Assembly (NCBI GenBank): GCA_028023455.1
Contig: JAQFVV010000043.1
Span: 912,001 to 976,000, forward strand
DNA from: Epiperipatus broadwayi
Lineage: Eukaryota > Onychophora > Udeonychophora > Euonychophora > Peripatidae
DNA: 64,000 bases
Direction of reading: 5' to 3'
The position numbers were made by a program, and so were the translations under genes. The notes beneath the pieces are model-generated. The model worked only from the letters and a program-made list of their open reading frames with translations. It was not told the DNA's origin and ran no database searches. Below, one piece after another: positions 33,657 to 47,100 of the stretch (the first letter of the stretch is position 1; each line of letters begins with the position of its first letter).

Positions 33657-36600
33657 AACATAATTAAAGAGTTCAAAAAAAAGATATTACCATACCTGAG
33701 CAAAGGAGTCCAAATATCAAGAATTATAAGCAAATTGTTAATAACCATTGTATTTTGACTCAGGTATATGGAAATCATGTGAAGTGAGTACACTAGTAAT
33801 TTCAATAAAATATAACTCAGGTATACAGACAGTAGATCTTATCCACTTTCATTTCTTGGTTTGATGTTAGTGCATGTTTAAACAAATACTAAGTGAATAT
33901 GGTCTAGCAGGCGCCACTAGATTATCTGAATCTAGACATGGTATATCTAATAACCTTTCACATGTACCGGGTTTGAATCCCCTTTTGGTACTTTATTTCT
34001 AATAAAATGGGAGATTTTGCTTTTTGAGCCATATCACTATACGCACTAATATTTAGGTAAAAGTAAAACATCTATAAACCAAAGTGGAGTATACTAGACA
34101 TAAATCATTTCTCAGATCTTAACATAACAAATGTGTTTCAATATTTTTATAAGTTCACTAGCTCAGATTATATATAACTAATTTAGGATGGCAATTCACT
34201 CATCCTTGCATGAAATAGATGATGGGATGTGGTTATAATAATACTAAGAAATCACTAAATATTATAAAATCAATATTTATTTATGGCCTTTAAACAGTTA
34301 AACAGCTCATTAATTAAAACGTTGATGACGATGATGATGATGATAATAATAACAATAATGACAAGGGTTTCAACTACAGCTCTAGGACTAAGCCTAAACA
34401 TAAAACTAATTTTTATAAAGAAATTCATAATTATTGCTTAATTTTAGCATATTTACTTATATCTTAAATAACTAATATTCAACCATTGATGATGATGAAT
34501 AATCACACTTAACCAAGACTACACTTAATGAAATATATACGCCTCATTTAATAAAAAAACTAATATTTATTACTACATTTCTAACATATACATAAAAATT
34601 TCTAGATAAATATGAAAATTGACATGAATAATAATAATAATAATTGATTATATAACAATCCTCAGATTAATTTTAAGTTCTTCCCCCTTTCCCTTCAAAT
34701 GTATTTTGTATTAAGTTGGACGTCACATTGACCATGATTTTCACTCCATGAGAAAAGTATTTTAAGAAAAAAAAATATTATCTGCTCATTAGCACACATA
34801 CTTTAAAAATCCAACATGTAAATAGAATGTAAAAAAAAATGTTAGTAGAATTGAAAGAGCAAGTTTTAGAAACAAGTTTTAAATTATTTTCTCCCCCCTC
34901 TCTTCTACCTCTGAAATGCTATACTTAATGAAACAAACTAATCTAATATTCTAACACTACTTGTTACTCCACATTCAATCGCAATTATACACATATAAAA
35001 TATCATTATGTATGTGCGTGTTTTATCCCATGATAACAAAATATTATTTAAAACCAAAATAATAATATATTAGTTAAAACTAAAATCATAATACCATAAA
35101 AAAAATTGTTTTATACATTAATATTTTTCATAACTGTAAAATTAATAAACAAATAATTTTCATACATTCAAGATAATTTATGAAGCTCAAAGTTATTATT
35201 AGTAAGACATTCTTGTTTTAATCGATCTGAATAGTCTTTAAAAGTTCTTTAAATAAAAATATACCACTTTATTGCTAAAATGTTTATTAAGACTGATATC
35301 ATAAAGAAAATAGATATAAAAAGTCATATTACCGATCTTTTGTTTGTGGCAAATTTCCAAGGGTTCAAACTTGTCTTGTATAATGTCTATATTTCTGCAG
35401 CTACTATTTCCGTTTTATGTGGGAACAATCTCTTTCTTGAGGTGTATAACTATTTGATGATGATGACTCTATTGAGGTTATTTGCTTTAGTGGACAATTT
35501 GGAAATCATTATATTAATTTTTCTTCTCTTCCTGTCAAGCATGTGGATGAAATACAGCAGTTGTTTTCACATTTATAAATTTTCTTGAGTTTAAAATCAG
35601 TTGTTGTAACAATTAATTGGACTTGATGATTAATATTTATCAGTAGATTAATTCATCTTCTTTGAATGCAGGTGAATGCTTTCTTCCTTCTATTAAAAAC
35701 ATCTTATTTCTCTGGTCAGTTGAAAGGTGTAGAATATTATTTTAGACACAACATCTTTTCTTTCCTATGTGATGTGCAGCTTCCCCAGATGGCCAGAACC
35801 GATGGGACATACATATAATTTTTCTAGCCAGACATTTCTTATATTTTCAGCATTCAATTGGATAGTTTAATAATCTGAATCATAAACAATAATCCTAATA
35901 ATAATTCAAGACAGCTTTTTATATCCAATTTTTAGCTAACTTAACCAATCAGAGATAGCATCACTTGCTATTTTTGGACAAATTTGTTTTAATTAGATCT
36001 CTAATTTATTTTCAACTAAATTATTTTTCAACTGAAAAGTTTAATCCTTTTTCCAGACACTTTTGTTTAAAAAAAAATAGACTCAATCCTTATTTCCTTT
36101 CTTTTCTTTTTTTTTTTCTTTTTAACATCCAGGTAACATTTCAAATCTTTGAGCTTCCTTCTTTAGATCTTGAGATAAGACAATTTAAAATTAGAGCTCT
36201 GACCCATTATAAGCTTCCAAAGTGAAAAACAATTATTTACAAAAAAAAAAATTGCTACAAAGATTGATATCTGATTAAACAGATTTCCTCTTTTAACAAA
36301 AATTGTACAAAAAAAAATAATTTGACAGATTTAATACTTCCTTTTCTTTCAATATTTAGTAAATGTAAATTTCTGTATGTAATGTACACACATCCTTCAT
36401 TCTTTCAAATCATTCATAAACTAACCTTAAATAATATGATTGCTAGCTTAGTAATTATAACCCAATTATTTAATTAAGTCTGTAACTTTTAAATCCCAAT
36501 TATAATTAAAGAAAAGCATAATAAAAGTATAGAATAAGACATTAAAATTGATCAAGCATAGGTTAGTTTTAAAGAAAGTGAAAATGTTGAATATTTGAAA

Positions 36601-36938
36601 TATAAAAAATTAAATAGTTTACACATACATTGCCTATACGTATGCATTATAACTTTGCTTTTTTAACAGAAAAACTAAATATTAAATAGTTTAAATGTGT
36701 GTATTACCTTTCTATCAACACACAAACAAATAAAGCATGTAATTGTTGACCCATTCTTTTCTGTTTAAAGCTTTTAGAATTTTGATCTGGTAGGGTTTGA
36801 ACTTGGATGCCCTACAGCTTCTTTTATGGTTATATAAAATTGTGATGATGATTTTTGGTTTACCTTTTCTAATGCACATTACTATAAATTTATCTAGTGA
36901 CTAAATGAAAAAAAAATATAAATAATATATATAAATAT

Positions 36939-36973
<35 letters not shown>

Positions 36974-37496
36974 TGCAACATATTTATGATATTATATTAT
37001 TATTAAAGGTTAACAGTAGAACAAGTTTTAACAAAAAAAAAAACAAAACAAAAAAAAAAAACTAATTTAAATGGGTTTTTTTCCTATCTTCTTAAATGAG
37101 TTAAGTTTATCATGTGTTGATTATACATATTCCAGTTTTGTTCTAAGGATCTTCTTGTCAATTTCTTCTGCAAAACAAAGTCTGATATATTTTTATTGTA
37201 CCCATATTCTGTAATGGTAAATATATATGACTTCCAAATAAAGAAATGCCAAGGACTCCAGTTAACACTGTTTCTGGCTCCCTGTTTTGTTCCCTTTTTT
37301 CTTAGTTTAGGGAATTAAATTTCTCTAAAACTATCCCTATTAAAAAGGGGAGTTTCTTAGCTCCCTTTTCTTATATAAGCTAGAGCAACAATCACAAGTA
37401 AGAATAATTTCAACTTTTATAAACACGCCATGTAAATATATGGCAGCCACTGAAATTACAAAAGATTTCTACAGAGATTTTACCTTTTAATGAAAA

Positions 37497-38560
37497 TTTT
37501 CATTTCACTTAATTTTGTTGAATGAATGAGAGGGTCCGGTTGTTGGGAGAACCCCCAGGGGCCTAAATCCTAGTTCTTTTGAGAAGAGGGCTGGGATGAG
37601 GATGCTGTGGTGATTGTTACCAACATTGGTTTTTCTCATTCACAGGATAGAAAAAATAACATTATTTATGGTGATTTTTTAACATTATCATCATAAATGA
37701 TTTTATCCATGTATTATTGCAAAATAAATTGCAGTTTGGCCTCATGATTCTAATTGCAAGTGATTCACCTTATTTAATTTTATTACTTTCAATATTGTTA
37801 TTGATATGGCTGGCCTTTTGCTGTTCATGTGATTTTCATGATGGATTAGAATGGTTTTCCGCAGAGACATTTTGATGCTTGGATTTTTTTTCCCCTTGTT
37901 CTCCATAGTTTTTCCATAATTTTTCCAAAGTATTCAGGATTGTTCTCTTGTGAAGATATTCGAGGCCATTTGGAAGAACTGAACAGTAGATTGATTTAGT
38001 CCGTATTTTATGTTATCTGAAGTGTTTTCAGATTTTTCAACTCATCGACCACAAATTGGATTTCCCAATATTGTACTCCTAAACACTATTCATATTTGAT
38101 TTCTAGACTTTACAAATACTTCCTACCTTTTAATTAAATTTTTCATTACAATCAACTTTGCTGATTGAATGAGAGAGTCTGGTTGTTGGAGGGGAGGAGG
38201 AGAGACCTAAATTCCGGTTCTTTTGAGGAGGAGGACTAGGATGAGCGTGCTGTGGTGACTGTTGCCAATGTTGATTTTCTCATTCACAAGAAGGGGAAAA
38301 AACACTATTCATAGCGGTTTTAGCATTATTGTTGTAAACGATTTTATCCAAGTATTATTGCAAAGTAAACCACAGTTTGACCTAATGATTTTAATTGCAA
38401 GTGATTCACCCTATTTACATTTATTATTTCCAATGTTGTTATCCCGAAGTGTTTTCCTATTCTCAACTTATCCATCACAAATTGGATTTCTCAGTATTGT
38501 ACACCTAAAATGCTACTCATATTTAAACAATAGACTTTACAAATAATTCCTAATTGTAAC
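37497..38560. repeat. Dispersed pair of direct repeats
   Basis: Two copies in the same orientation: about 37497-38140 and 38141-38560. Shared blocks are gagggtccggttgttggg/gagagtctggttgttgg, gctgtggtgattgttacc, gcaagtgattcacc, caaattggatttcccaat and actttacaaata. The second copy has an internal deletion of about 200 bp. Family unknown. No coding sequence is visible; the 94-codon open frame at 38262 runs through the repeat. Confidence 0.8.
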
Positions 38561-39129
38561 ATTCATTTGTCTTTAATGGTTAATACATACTCTTTCCACA
38601 CCCCTTTCCCTTTTCATATGTATCCTTCCCCTTTCACTATGTTGCTCCTGAATTTCATTTTTACCATTCTTTGTAAACCTCTTATTTAACGGTATTTGTA
38701 CCTTTTTTTTGTTGATGAATAAACTTTCATCACTGAGAAAAAAAAGAAATGCCAATGAAATAAACTAATGTTACAATAAGTCGAGAGTATAATAATAATA
38801 ATAGCCACTTTAAAAGGTTTAGTGATAATTGAGACAATCCAAAGGATAAATTATATTACACTTTATGAAAGATAAATTTTACATTTAAATTATACTATAG
38901 TGAAAACTAATAATTTCACATAAATTCTTACTAGAAAACAAATGAACCATCAAACATCACATGAAATGCATGGATGTGTGAGTTAAAAGTTACATAGAGT
39001 TAAGATTTATAGATAACATTGATTGACCTTATTATTTTAAATTGATTTTTTATGCCTTTTTAGTTTACATTATTTATATTTTGGGGGAAATCTTATCATG
39101 GCAAACAATAAGGAAATTTTAATTTTGTT

Positions 39130-39590
39130 TGTAATAATTGATACTGAAAGGAAATATGTCTATGTATTTAAAAAGGATGGTTTTTAATAAACATGTTTTG
39201 CCAGTTCTTATTTATGGATCTGAGACTAGGACATTTAATAGAAGAGCATTATAGAGACTTCCAAACACTCAAAGAAGTATGGAGATATACATGGTAGGAG
39301 TAAAAAGAAGAGATCAAAAATACAATATATGGGTAAGAGAACAAACAGATGTTACTGCTCATTAAAAAAATTAAAAGACTGAAGTGGAGTTAGGCTGGAC
39401 ATATTGCTATTGAAATCTTAAACTGGATTCCAAGAGATTGAAAGACCCAGAAAGAGAGCACATGTGAGATGGATGGATGAAATAAGAAAGTTTGCAGGGG
39501 TAATGTGGAGAAGAGAAGCTAAAGATCAGAGAATATAGATTGAACTTGGAGAGACCATCCTGCAATGGATTGATAATGGTTGACAATAAT
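39130..39590 (+). pseudogene. RTE-like LINE, 3' end fragment
   Basis: It aligns with 12180-12665 of the longer LINE copy (gatactgaaaggaaatatg, then the WAGH, RKRPHVRWMDEIRK and IDNG encoding blocks), with a 40-bp deletion near 39400 and several frame breaks. It ends gttgacaataatgatatata, as the other copies do. It is a 5'-truncated dead copy. A B1 element follows at its TA tail. Confidence 0.85.
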
Positions 39591-39599
39591 GATATATAT

Positions 39600-40260
39600 A
39601 TATATGAAAAAAAAAAGTTAAAAACTTGCTAACACTTGTATTTATGTCAATAGATGGCGTTCCACCAAAAACACCGTCAAGCGTAAGTTTGTTTACATAA
39701 ACGTCAGAGCAAGCATTCACTATCTCTAACTTTAATTCCACTTTGACTTTGAAAGTGGAATTAAAGTTAGAGATAGTGAATGCTTGCTCTGACGTTTATG
39801 TAAACAAACTTACGCTTGACGGTGTTTTTGGTGGAATGCCATCTATTGACATAAATACAAGCATTGGCAAGTTTTTGTTTTTTTTTTGTTTTTCATAAAT
39901 GTACCTTTGAGGTCTTTCTTGCAATGATATATATTGCAGAGGCTTCTACTATGTGGTGATGCTGAACTGATATCAGACCCATGTAGCTATCTGGCTTGCT
40001 ATGCTGAGTTTGAAGACATTAACGTGTCTAAATGATTCACGCTTGCAAGCTGAATAGAAACTGTTTCATAAATGCTCAGAGTTTGTGTTTAGATCTAGTT
40101 TCTTACTCCTGTCTTTCACTGACGATAGCAAATAGCTTGAAATCATGATCTGAAAGTGGAATTAAAGTTAGAGATAGTGAATGCTTGCTCTGACGTTTAT
40201 GTAAACAAACTTACGCTTGACGGTGTTTTTGGTGGAACGCCATCTATTGACATATATATA
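39600..40260. repeat. B1-family element on the LINE's TA tail
   Basis: It begins in the TA run that ends the LINE and finishes at gacatatatata. A left short arm (39650-39735) is inverted against 39740-39850. A longer right part (39900-40260) repeats the B1 body, including a plus-strand hammerhead (40104-40162). Ends tgtcaatagatggcgttcc and ggaacgccatctattgaca are exact inverses. Confidence 0.85.
40104..40162 (+). ncRNA. Hammerhead ribozyme-like motif, family B1
   Basis: CTTTCA, CTGACGA, TAGC...GCTT, GAAA, TCATGAT, C, TGAAAG, TGGAAT. The core boxes are intact and stem I has CUUUCA/UGAAAG perfectly paired, slightly better than in the 9.3 kb copy. Confidence 0.72.
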
Positions 40261-41560
40261 TTGAAACAGATCCGTTTCACCTATTATATTCTATAATAGT
40301 GTATTTTGTTGCACTCAGATGGTGTGTGTTTCTTTAATTTAAAACTTTGAGTGTGCTTATAATATTGTATGTGCGTGTATAATCGTCCTATTAATTATAA
40401 TATGAAAATACAGACTTAAATATTTATATACACGCATATTCATTTACGTTTGTTAAAACTGAAGTAAACATAACGGTGTGTAGTTAGAATTTATATATAT
40501 AACAGAATAATAAGTTTAAATTTATAAAATTACTTATTTAATTTTCAATATTCATTTTAAATAATTTTCAAGTTAAATAATTTTCAGTTCTATTGTTGTT
40601 TAAAATTACACAAGCTGGTAATTTGTTTATGAGTTTTAACATTTCGTCTAAAAATAATCTTTAGCTAAAACTTGACCCATTTAAAATTATAACTAAGACC
40701 AATTATAAAATTCAGTCAGACATAAATTTCATACTAAGTGCTTTGCAAAACTATAGCTATGATGCACATTGGAAAGCTCTTGGGAATAGATCTTTGTTCC
40801 TGGATATAGCTGTGACATAAATTGGAATAATAGAGCCTTTAAGTCCAGATTTAACTATACCAAATATTTTACTAAGTGGATATTAAGTTAAATGCAAGTT
40901 CGAACCAGTAATCAGGTGATCTGGCAAAAGTAAAAGGGGAGGAACCCACTGTCAAAAATAAGATATAAAAAAGGGCCTATAGTAGCCATCAATACTCTTG
41001 TTGCTGCCAAAATTATTGTTGTTGATGCTGAAAAATCTTTCTGAAGACCAGTGTTGAAAAATTTAAATACAAAAACTGTTTCTGCTGTACTTTAGCAAGC
41101 TGAATCCTAGAAAGCCAGTACCCAAACTGTTCCAATGATGACCTTTGGCTAGAGGACAAGAGACTTCCATCTGTTCTTCCCCAGACTGCTACTACTTAAC
41201 TGGTAAGAAAAAACATCAACCTCAACCGAACCCAGCCTGTGATGGAGAAAGAAGCTACACCTGAAATGCCAGAGAGTTCCTTGAATGAAGTGATGAGAGA
41301 AAGCTGCCACCAAGTAAATTTACAAAGCTGCATCCAGACTCAAACAGAAAAGCCCAGCCTGATTTGATAGAGAGAAGCACATTAAAGAATGCCTTAAAAG
41401 ACTAACGGTAAATCATTCTGCAGAATACTTAATTTCATAACTAAACTTATTCTAAATGAAAAGCTAGCTAACTAATCAATCTCATAATTAATTATATCAT
41501 TTAAATGTTACACTAAACTGTTATAATTATAAATTTTATTAAACGCTCACTATTATTTCA

Positions 41561-41684
41561 GTAATAGTTTTAACAAGGCTGTAAACCTTAGCAATGAGCG
41601 TCTGAAAAAATCGTCACTAGGGACCTAGTGACGATTTTTTCAGACGCTCATTGCTAAGGTTTACAGCCTTGTTAAAACTATTAC
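41561..41684. repeat. Perfect palindrome, 61-bp arms
   Basis: gtaatagttttaacaaggct at the left returns exactly inverted at the right. The arms are separated by only two bases (ga at 41622-41623). I found no mismatch over the arms. The arm sequence (aaggctgtaaaccttagc, gagcgtctgaaaaa) resembles the family C terminal repeat at 48.35 kb. Confidence 0.95.
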
Positions 41685-43079
41685 TAAACTGTTATATTAA
41701 ATTTATTTAAAGCTTAGAGCACTCTTCAAAATTCTTGCTTGATCATTAATATTTTAAGTAAGCATAAATATTTAGTTAAACCATTCAAACAAATTTCATT
41801 TATAAATTATAACTTTATGGATTGTTTTCTGCTATTTATTCTTATGCCATCTATCTTTAGTTTTAAGTTCATGTTTATTAATTTATGCTATGTTCATCAG
41901 AATGGAGTTTTGTGTGTTTAATAATTATAGAGGGAAGGGGGCGAGTAATCACCTTTTCCCATTATGTCAGCTTATTGTAATATAAAGAATAGGCTGGACT
42001 CCCTTCTGAAATCAAACTATTATTTATGCTAGAGTGAATCAGTTATTTATAATGCCCAAAATAAGTTATTTAAAACACATCTTTTGCGCAAGTTATTTAA
42101 AATGTATATGTTGCATATGCTATTTAAAACGCATATTTGCATAAATTATTTGAAATAGACATTTTATGAGTTGTTTAAAATTAATATTTGAGTAATTTGT
42201 TTAAGAATCAATATTTTGTGTGAGCTATTTAAGAATATATATTTAACGTAGATTATTTAAGAATCAGTTCATTTGATATTAGATGTAAATTATACGACAT
42301 ATAATTAATGTTTAAAGTTCTAGTAAATCTTTAAATTTGCTATAACTCCATTTCATTAAAGATTAAGAAGCTATGCAGAGATCCTTAAATCAGATTCTCA
42401 TTATTGCCTTTATCATGTGGCTTAATAATCTCATTTATGAACTGACCGGTGGTAGTAGCACTGAAAGAAGCTAAGATTTTGGCGTAATTAATTTATGAAA
42501 ATATTAATTTATCATTGCGAATGTGTTGCTAGTTAGCATAAATATGCATATCTCCTTGCTATACCTATAATGGCCTACATCAGGCAAATGTGACATTTCT
42601 TTATATTTAAAGGAACCACAGCATTTCAAAGGGCTCATAAGCCTCTCTTCTACTCACTTGAATAAAAAGGCCTCTTTGTATTATAGCAAGCAGATCGGTT
42701 GGGGGAACCATTTACTAGGTAATAAACCTCAATTAAGAATACATTCGAGACGCATTTATTCTGATAATATAGTTTATAATACACTAGAATCTGATGTTCA
42801 ACTGCCACACCTCAGTTCAGCTTCCCTAGAAAGTAACTTTGGCTTTGATCCGATTCAGAATCTGAGTTAATGCGTTTATCTGTATAGCAATTATATATCA
42901 CGCAAATATCTTTATAGTTGGGTTCAAACTTAGTAATAATAATATAATCTCTATCAGTTACTAATAAATCGATCACTCTAGCTATTACTGATTTCCACTA
43001 TATAGAACATAGCATGAGTTAGGACATGGGAGATGGCATAAGCTTATTAAAAAGTCATAGACTAATTAAATCATTTGTA

Positions 43080-43350
43080 ACCAGAGCATCCACTCACCTA
43101 CATGTGAGCTCTATATAAATTGCTTTACAATACTATTTATAACTCTGAACCACTCACCTGTGTGTGAGCACTATATAAATTGCTTTATGATATTATTTTA
43201 TAACCTTGATTCACTCACCTGCGTGTGAGCCTTATATAATTAGCTTTGTAACCCTGAGTCACTCACCTGCGTGTGAGCACACTATATAAATGGCTGTAAT
43301 ATATTCTTCATAACCCTGAGTATTCACTTACCTGCGTGTGAACCAGCTAT
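43080..43350. repeat. Minisatellite of five units, each with TATA and a small hairpin
   Basis: Five units of about 50-65 bp each hold ctcacctgcgtgtgag (a hairpin containing the CACCTG E-box), most followed by ctatataaattgcttt. Spacing and a few bases vary between units. It resembles an enhancer/promoter array in a retroelement U3 region. Confidence 0.85.
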
Positions 43351-44267
43351 ACCCAATTTATTTTGCTTTACTATTTATTAACTATTATATTAAATTTATG
43401 AAATGTAAATTTGTCTCAGTCTCCATTCTTGCTCATTTCCTTATGAATCACTAGTTAAGTTATATAATATGTAATGGGAGGGGATGTCTCATGCTTTACT
43501 GCTTTGCTATTGCTGGAATGTGAATAAAGAGATATCGAGTGTAATCTCAGGCATGTCATTCGTAATGGGTTGACTTGGAAGCACGAGTGAGAGAGTTGAG
43601 GTATGATCAGATGTAGGATATTACTATCCCGACTTGTACAGCTTTTGGTTCTCTGGCTCAGACTCTCGGTCTGTTAAGCAAATGTACAAACCTGACCGTT
43701 ACAATATGTAAATTTATAAATAAATATTAGAAAATACAGTACTTAAAAGTTTATAAAAAATATATCTATAAATGTCACTTAGGAGCACTTTCAACTATCC
43801 TTGTAGTTTTTGTCAACTAATACTTTTAAAAGATCTGCTTTCCCATAATTCCATGATCTTAATGTTTGCTGCCTGCCTATTGATTAAATCTTGCTTGTAT
43901 TTATATATTAACATCACTTCCTTAATTTTTCTTTTATTATTATTTCTTTCAGTTTCCAATATTCTTACATTACTATAATTAAAATCAAAACCATTTATAC
44001 ATGATTTATTATGGTCATAAAAGATGGAAGCTAATAAATTATTATTATTTTATAATTTTGTTTTGTATTTTGAACCCATTTTAAAAGTATTAGTTGACAA
44101 AAACTACAAGGATAGTTGAAAGTGCTTCTAATTTTTATAAACTTTTAAGTACTGTATTTCTAATATTTATTTATAAATTTATGTATATTATTTTAAAGAA
44201 ATACAGACATCGATTTGTAATATTATATATATGGCCAATATTAAGATCTAATGTGGAATTCATCATA

Positions 44268-44496
44268 TATAAAAGCAATTTATCCACTCTACTTGAAATA
44301 CTTTTTAGCAAAAACCTTTTATTGTACATATGTTTCAACTGTCCTGTAGTCTTCTTCAAAGCCACTTTTACTTTAATAAAGTGACTCTGAAAAAGCAGGA
44401 CAGTCAAAACATAAGATTATGTATACATAAATGTACAATAAAAGGTTTTTTTTACTAAAAAGTGTCCAAAGGAGAGTGGATAAATTGCATTTATAT
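44268..44496. repeat. Hairpin element, family F
   Basis: Arms start tataaaagcaatttatccac and end with the inverse. Internal arms have tgtcctgtagtcttcttc and aagcaggacagtcaaaac. The minus-strand arm reads GAAGA, A, GACT...AGTT, GAAACATATGT, a hammerhead-like order with C3 missing. Same family as 2277-2479 and 63320-63510. Confidence 0.65.
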
Positions 44497-44679
44497 AAGA
44501 TATTATAGCAAAATAAAGAAAGTGATGAATTTGCTGATTCATTATATAATGTTTAAATGAGGATTCTATCATATGTACTTAGTAAGACTGCTACTTAGAA
44601 GTTTTAAATGAAAGAAATATACATCCATTATTCTTTAATACTTTCATTGTATAGATGCAGTCTAGGTACAACCATTTCA

Positions 44680-44915
44680 AATAGGCAAAACTCTCCATAC
44701 AGTATTGCCATTCAGTGCAAGCCAGAGTAATCAATGGATGCCAGAAGGCTTTTGCATAAATTCTCTATCTAGTGCCTACTCATCCAATATCCCCAGACTA
44801 GTTTCTAGCTTGTGGATTTCATCAGGGAGGAGCTACTGTATGGAGAGTTTTGCCTGTTTTAATAACATTTATGAGCAAGCATAAGAAATGGTGATCATGT
44901 GATGTTTAGTGATTT
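44680..44915. repeat. A-family element, right arm deleted
   Basis: The left arm (caaaactctccatacagtat through ctagtgcctactcatcc) is complete. The right arm retains only ctactgtatggagagttttg and the tggtgatcatgtgat end. One ribozyme motif at 44785-44835. Confidence 0.85.
44785..44835 (-). ncRNA. Hammerhead-like motif, family A
   Basis: Minus strand: GCTCCTCC, CTGATGA, A, ATCCACAAGCT, A, GAAA, CTAGT, C, TGGGGATATTGGAT. CUGAUGA, GAAA and the ACUAGU stem III are intact. Stem I pairs GGGGA with UCCUC. Confidence 0.6.
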
Positions 44916-45889
44916 GCAACCATTTGCCTTTTAACCTTATTATGATTTCTAGCTAGTTTATTATTTCGTACATATTAATTTATGCTTCAATGTTGGGTAT
45001 ATGAGACTTAAAAAATATATTGTTAATTTGTTTGTATGATCAGAGTCCACATGATGTTTACCTGCTTCATACTATCTTGTATTATTGAGTGCATATGTAG
45101 AATACTTTTCATGTACAAATTATCTTTATACCTATGAAGATGATTAACTGCTGTTACTGGATAATAGATTGCATTATTTGCCCATGTTAGAATTTAGCAT
45201 ATTGTCATGCACAATATTTATTGTAATACTGGGTAAATGCCTGACACATGATTCAATTATGAGTTTTCTAGAATGATCATAAGTCTTGTGTATCATTTAC
45301 GTTCATGTCTATGTGATACCTATAGCTAGCATAATATTAAAAGCTAAAGTTACATGGAAGAGATAGATACACTGAATAAACTAATAATGTAAGATAATTT
45401 AACTCACATTGTTATGAAATATCTGATTTATTCCTTAATGATAACAACCTATATGTTTATGTAAGAAAACTGCAATATTAATAAATGTACAAAAGTTTAA
45501 TAATTTGAATTTAGAATGAAGTGTTTAAAATTGTTAAATAGAATTGATTTTTAATCTCAAAATCTCGATATATTTCAGTAATGTTTTATATTTACATCAG
45601 AGTACAAAGTAATTGATTAAAATGATTTGGAATATTTATATTTAATTCATGTTGAGAAAAACTGTATGTTTTATTAACATATTAATAAATACTTTAAATG
45701 GTCAAATTCTAACCCTAAAAAAATTTATGCACGATATATTAAAATTGTTAGATCGGAAGTCAAACACTGATAATGTGCTATTACTTTAAATATTATAAAT
45801 CTCCGCGCACTCACATGTTATTAAGAGTTTAAAAGTTTTAAGTTTTTTAAACTTTTACTGACATGTAGGTGCTGATATAGTATGCGCTC

Positions 45890-46628
45890 GGTGGCCATTT
45901 TGAATTTGAAAACAGCCAAAAACACTGCTGGCACATGCAAGCGATAAATGTCATCGACTAGAAACACTCATTTTTTAAAAAAAAAAATCGCCTGAGGCAC
46001 TATAATTAAAAAAGGTGTTGGGAAGGGACTAAACTTAAAAAAATTGTGGGAAACCATCACATTAAATAGCCTAAGGTGATACTATCAAAAAAAAGTGCGG
46101 GGGAAAAAGAAAAAGAGGTGAAAATTAAAAAATACTTTAAAATAAACCAAAAACACTAATTTATATATATAGTCATAATCAAACATTGCAATATTTACAA
46201 AAACGCGTTAAAATATAGCAATCACTAGAAAAATAATAAATGCTATTTTAAAAATATCAGTCCGGTCTATCAACGCTATATACTAAATCAGTATTATAAT
46301 TTTAAAAAACAATATTTAGTCATAATCAAACATTGCAATGGTAAAACCATCACATTAAATAGCCTAAGGTGATACTATCAAAAAAAAAGTGCGGGAAAAA
46401 GAAAAAGAGGTGAAAATTAAAAAATACTTTAAAATAAACCAAAAACGCTAATTTATATATATAGTCATAATCAAACATTGCAATATTTACAAAAACCCAT
46501 TAAAATATAACGATCACTAGAAAAATAATAAATGCTATTTTAAAAATATCAGCCAGGAAGCGAACCTGCTAACCCGGGACAACTGCTTGTAAGGCAGCTG
46601 TGCTGACCACTCGACCACCAATGCTTGA
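45890..46628 (-). repeat. tRNA-Gly-like SINE with a duplicated 210-bp body
   Basis: Two direct copies (46051-46258 and 46345-46552) share aaaccatcacattaaatagc, aaaaagaggtgaaaatt and aaaataataaatgctatttt. On the minus strand the tRNA-like head (46558-46628) has ttggtggtcgagtggtcagc, a tgccttacaagc loop and a B-box-like ggttcgcttcc, with a short insertion before it. It resembles 25798-25858. Confidence 0.7.
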
Positions 46629-46943
46629 CAAGTCTTTATACTTTACTGAGATAATTGAACATATTTCAAAAACAGAAGGTAATAAATCATTTTAAAATGG
46701 GTAGGGAAAATTGGTGTTTTTATTCAAAATAATTATTTGATTATTTTATTTTTGGTAAATAATGAATACACTCACAGAAAAAGTATTTTTTTTAATATTT
46801 AGCTTTTACTAGATATTACGTTCGCTCAGAAAAGAAGAAAATTATAGGGAATTTGAACTCAGACTTTCAAGCACCCACCAACTATCCACACTATCTCACA
46901 CAACTGATACACATGACCACACACATGTAGAAAAGATAAATAA

Positions 46944-46995
46944 TCACCAATATACGTATTTCATGCCAAACCAGCACCCATCAGTTGGTCCAGAC
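46944..46995 (-). ncRNA. Hammerhead-like motif, family H
   Basis: Minus strand: CCAA, CTGATGG, GTGCTGGTTTGGCAT, GAAA, TACGTAT, A, TTGGTG. A9 is G, otherwise the core is complete. Stem III AUACGUAU is a 3-bp palindrome with a 2-base loop. Confidence 0.62.
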
Positions 46996-47100
46996 CATCA
47001 TCTCCCACACATATATAATCAGTGCCCAGCTCATATTAAGATAGCAAGTCTTCACACTTTAATGGACAGGCTTCAATCCACTCAAATCTCCAACTTTTCA

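Larger units (their letters stand above)
40700..43720. other. Probable LTR-element region, unclassified
   Basis: A TATA-like box (agatataaaaaagggcc, about 40965) precedes a non-coding leader (41.0-41.4 kb) rich in cagcctg/gctgc. A perfect palindrome (41561-41684), degenerate 30-bp repeats containing ttatttaaa (42050-42260), the 43.1 kb minisatellite and a gtgaataaagagat...gaccgttaca end (43520-43705) look like parts of LTR promoter and termination regions. No long open frame with recognisable gag or pol is present. The open frames seen (for example 42658-42870) have no family signature. I cannot place LTR boundaries. Confidence 0.35.

Noticed and set aside
33945-33990. tRNA-like stretch with a good B-box (ccgggtttgaatcccc)
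   Set aside because: No acceptor or D-arm pairing; may be an old SINE head but too little remains.
35280-35588. 102-codon hydrophobic open frame
   Set aside because: Composition follows local T-richness; no family signature, and position is deep in an intron.
38262-38546. 94-codon open frame
   Set aside because: It runs through one copy of the 37.5/38.1 kb direct repeat and is not open in the other copy.
43080-43350. Regular repeats resembling a CRISPR array
   Set aside because: Units are degenerate, spacers are related to each other, and the context is animal intron; a minisatellite fits.
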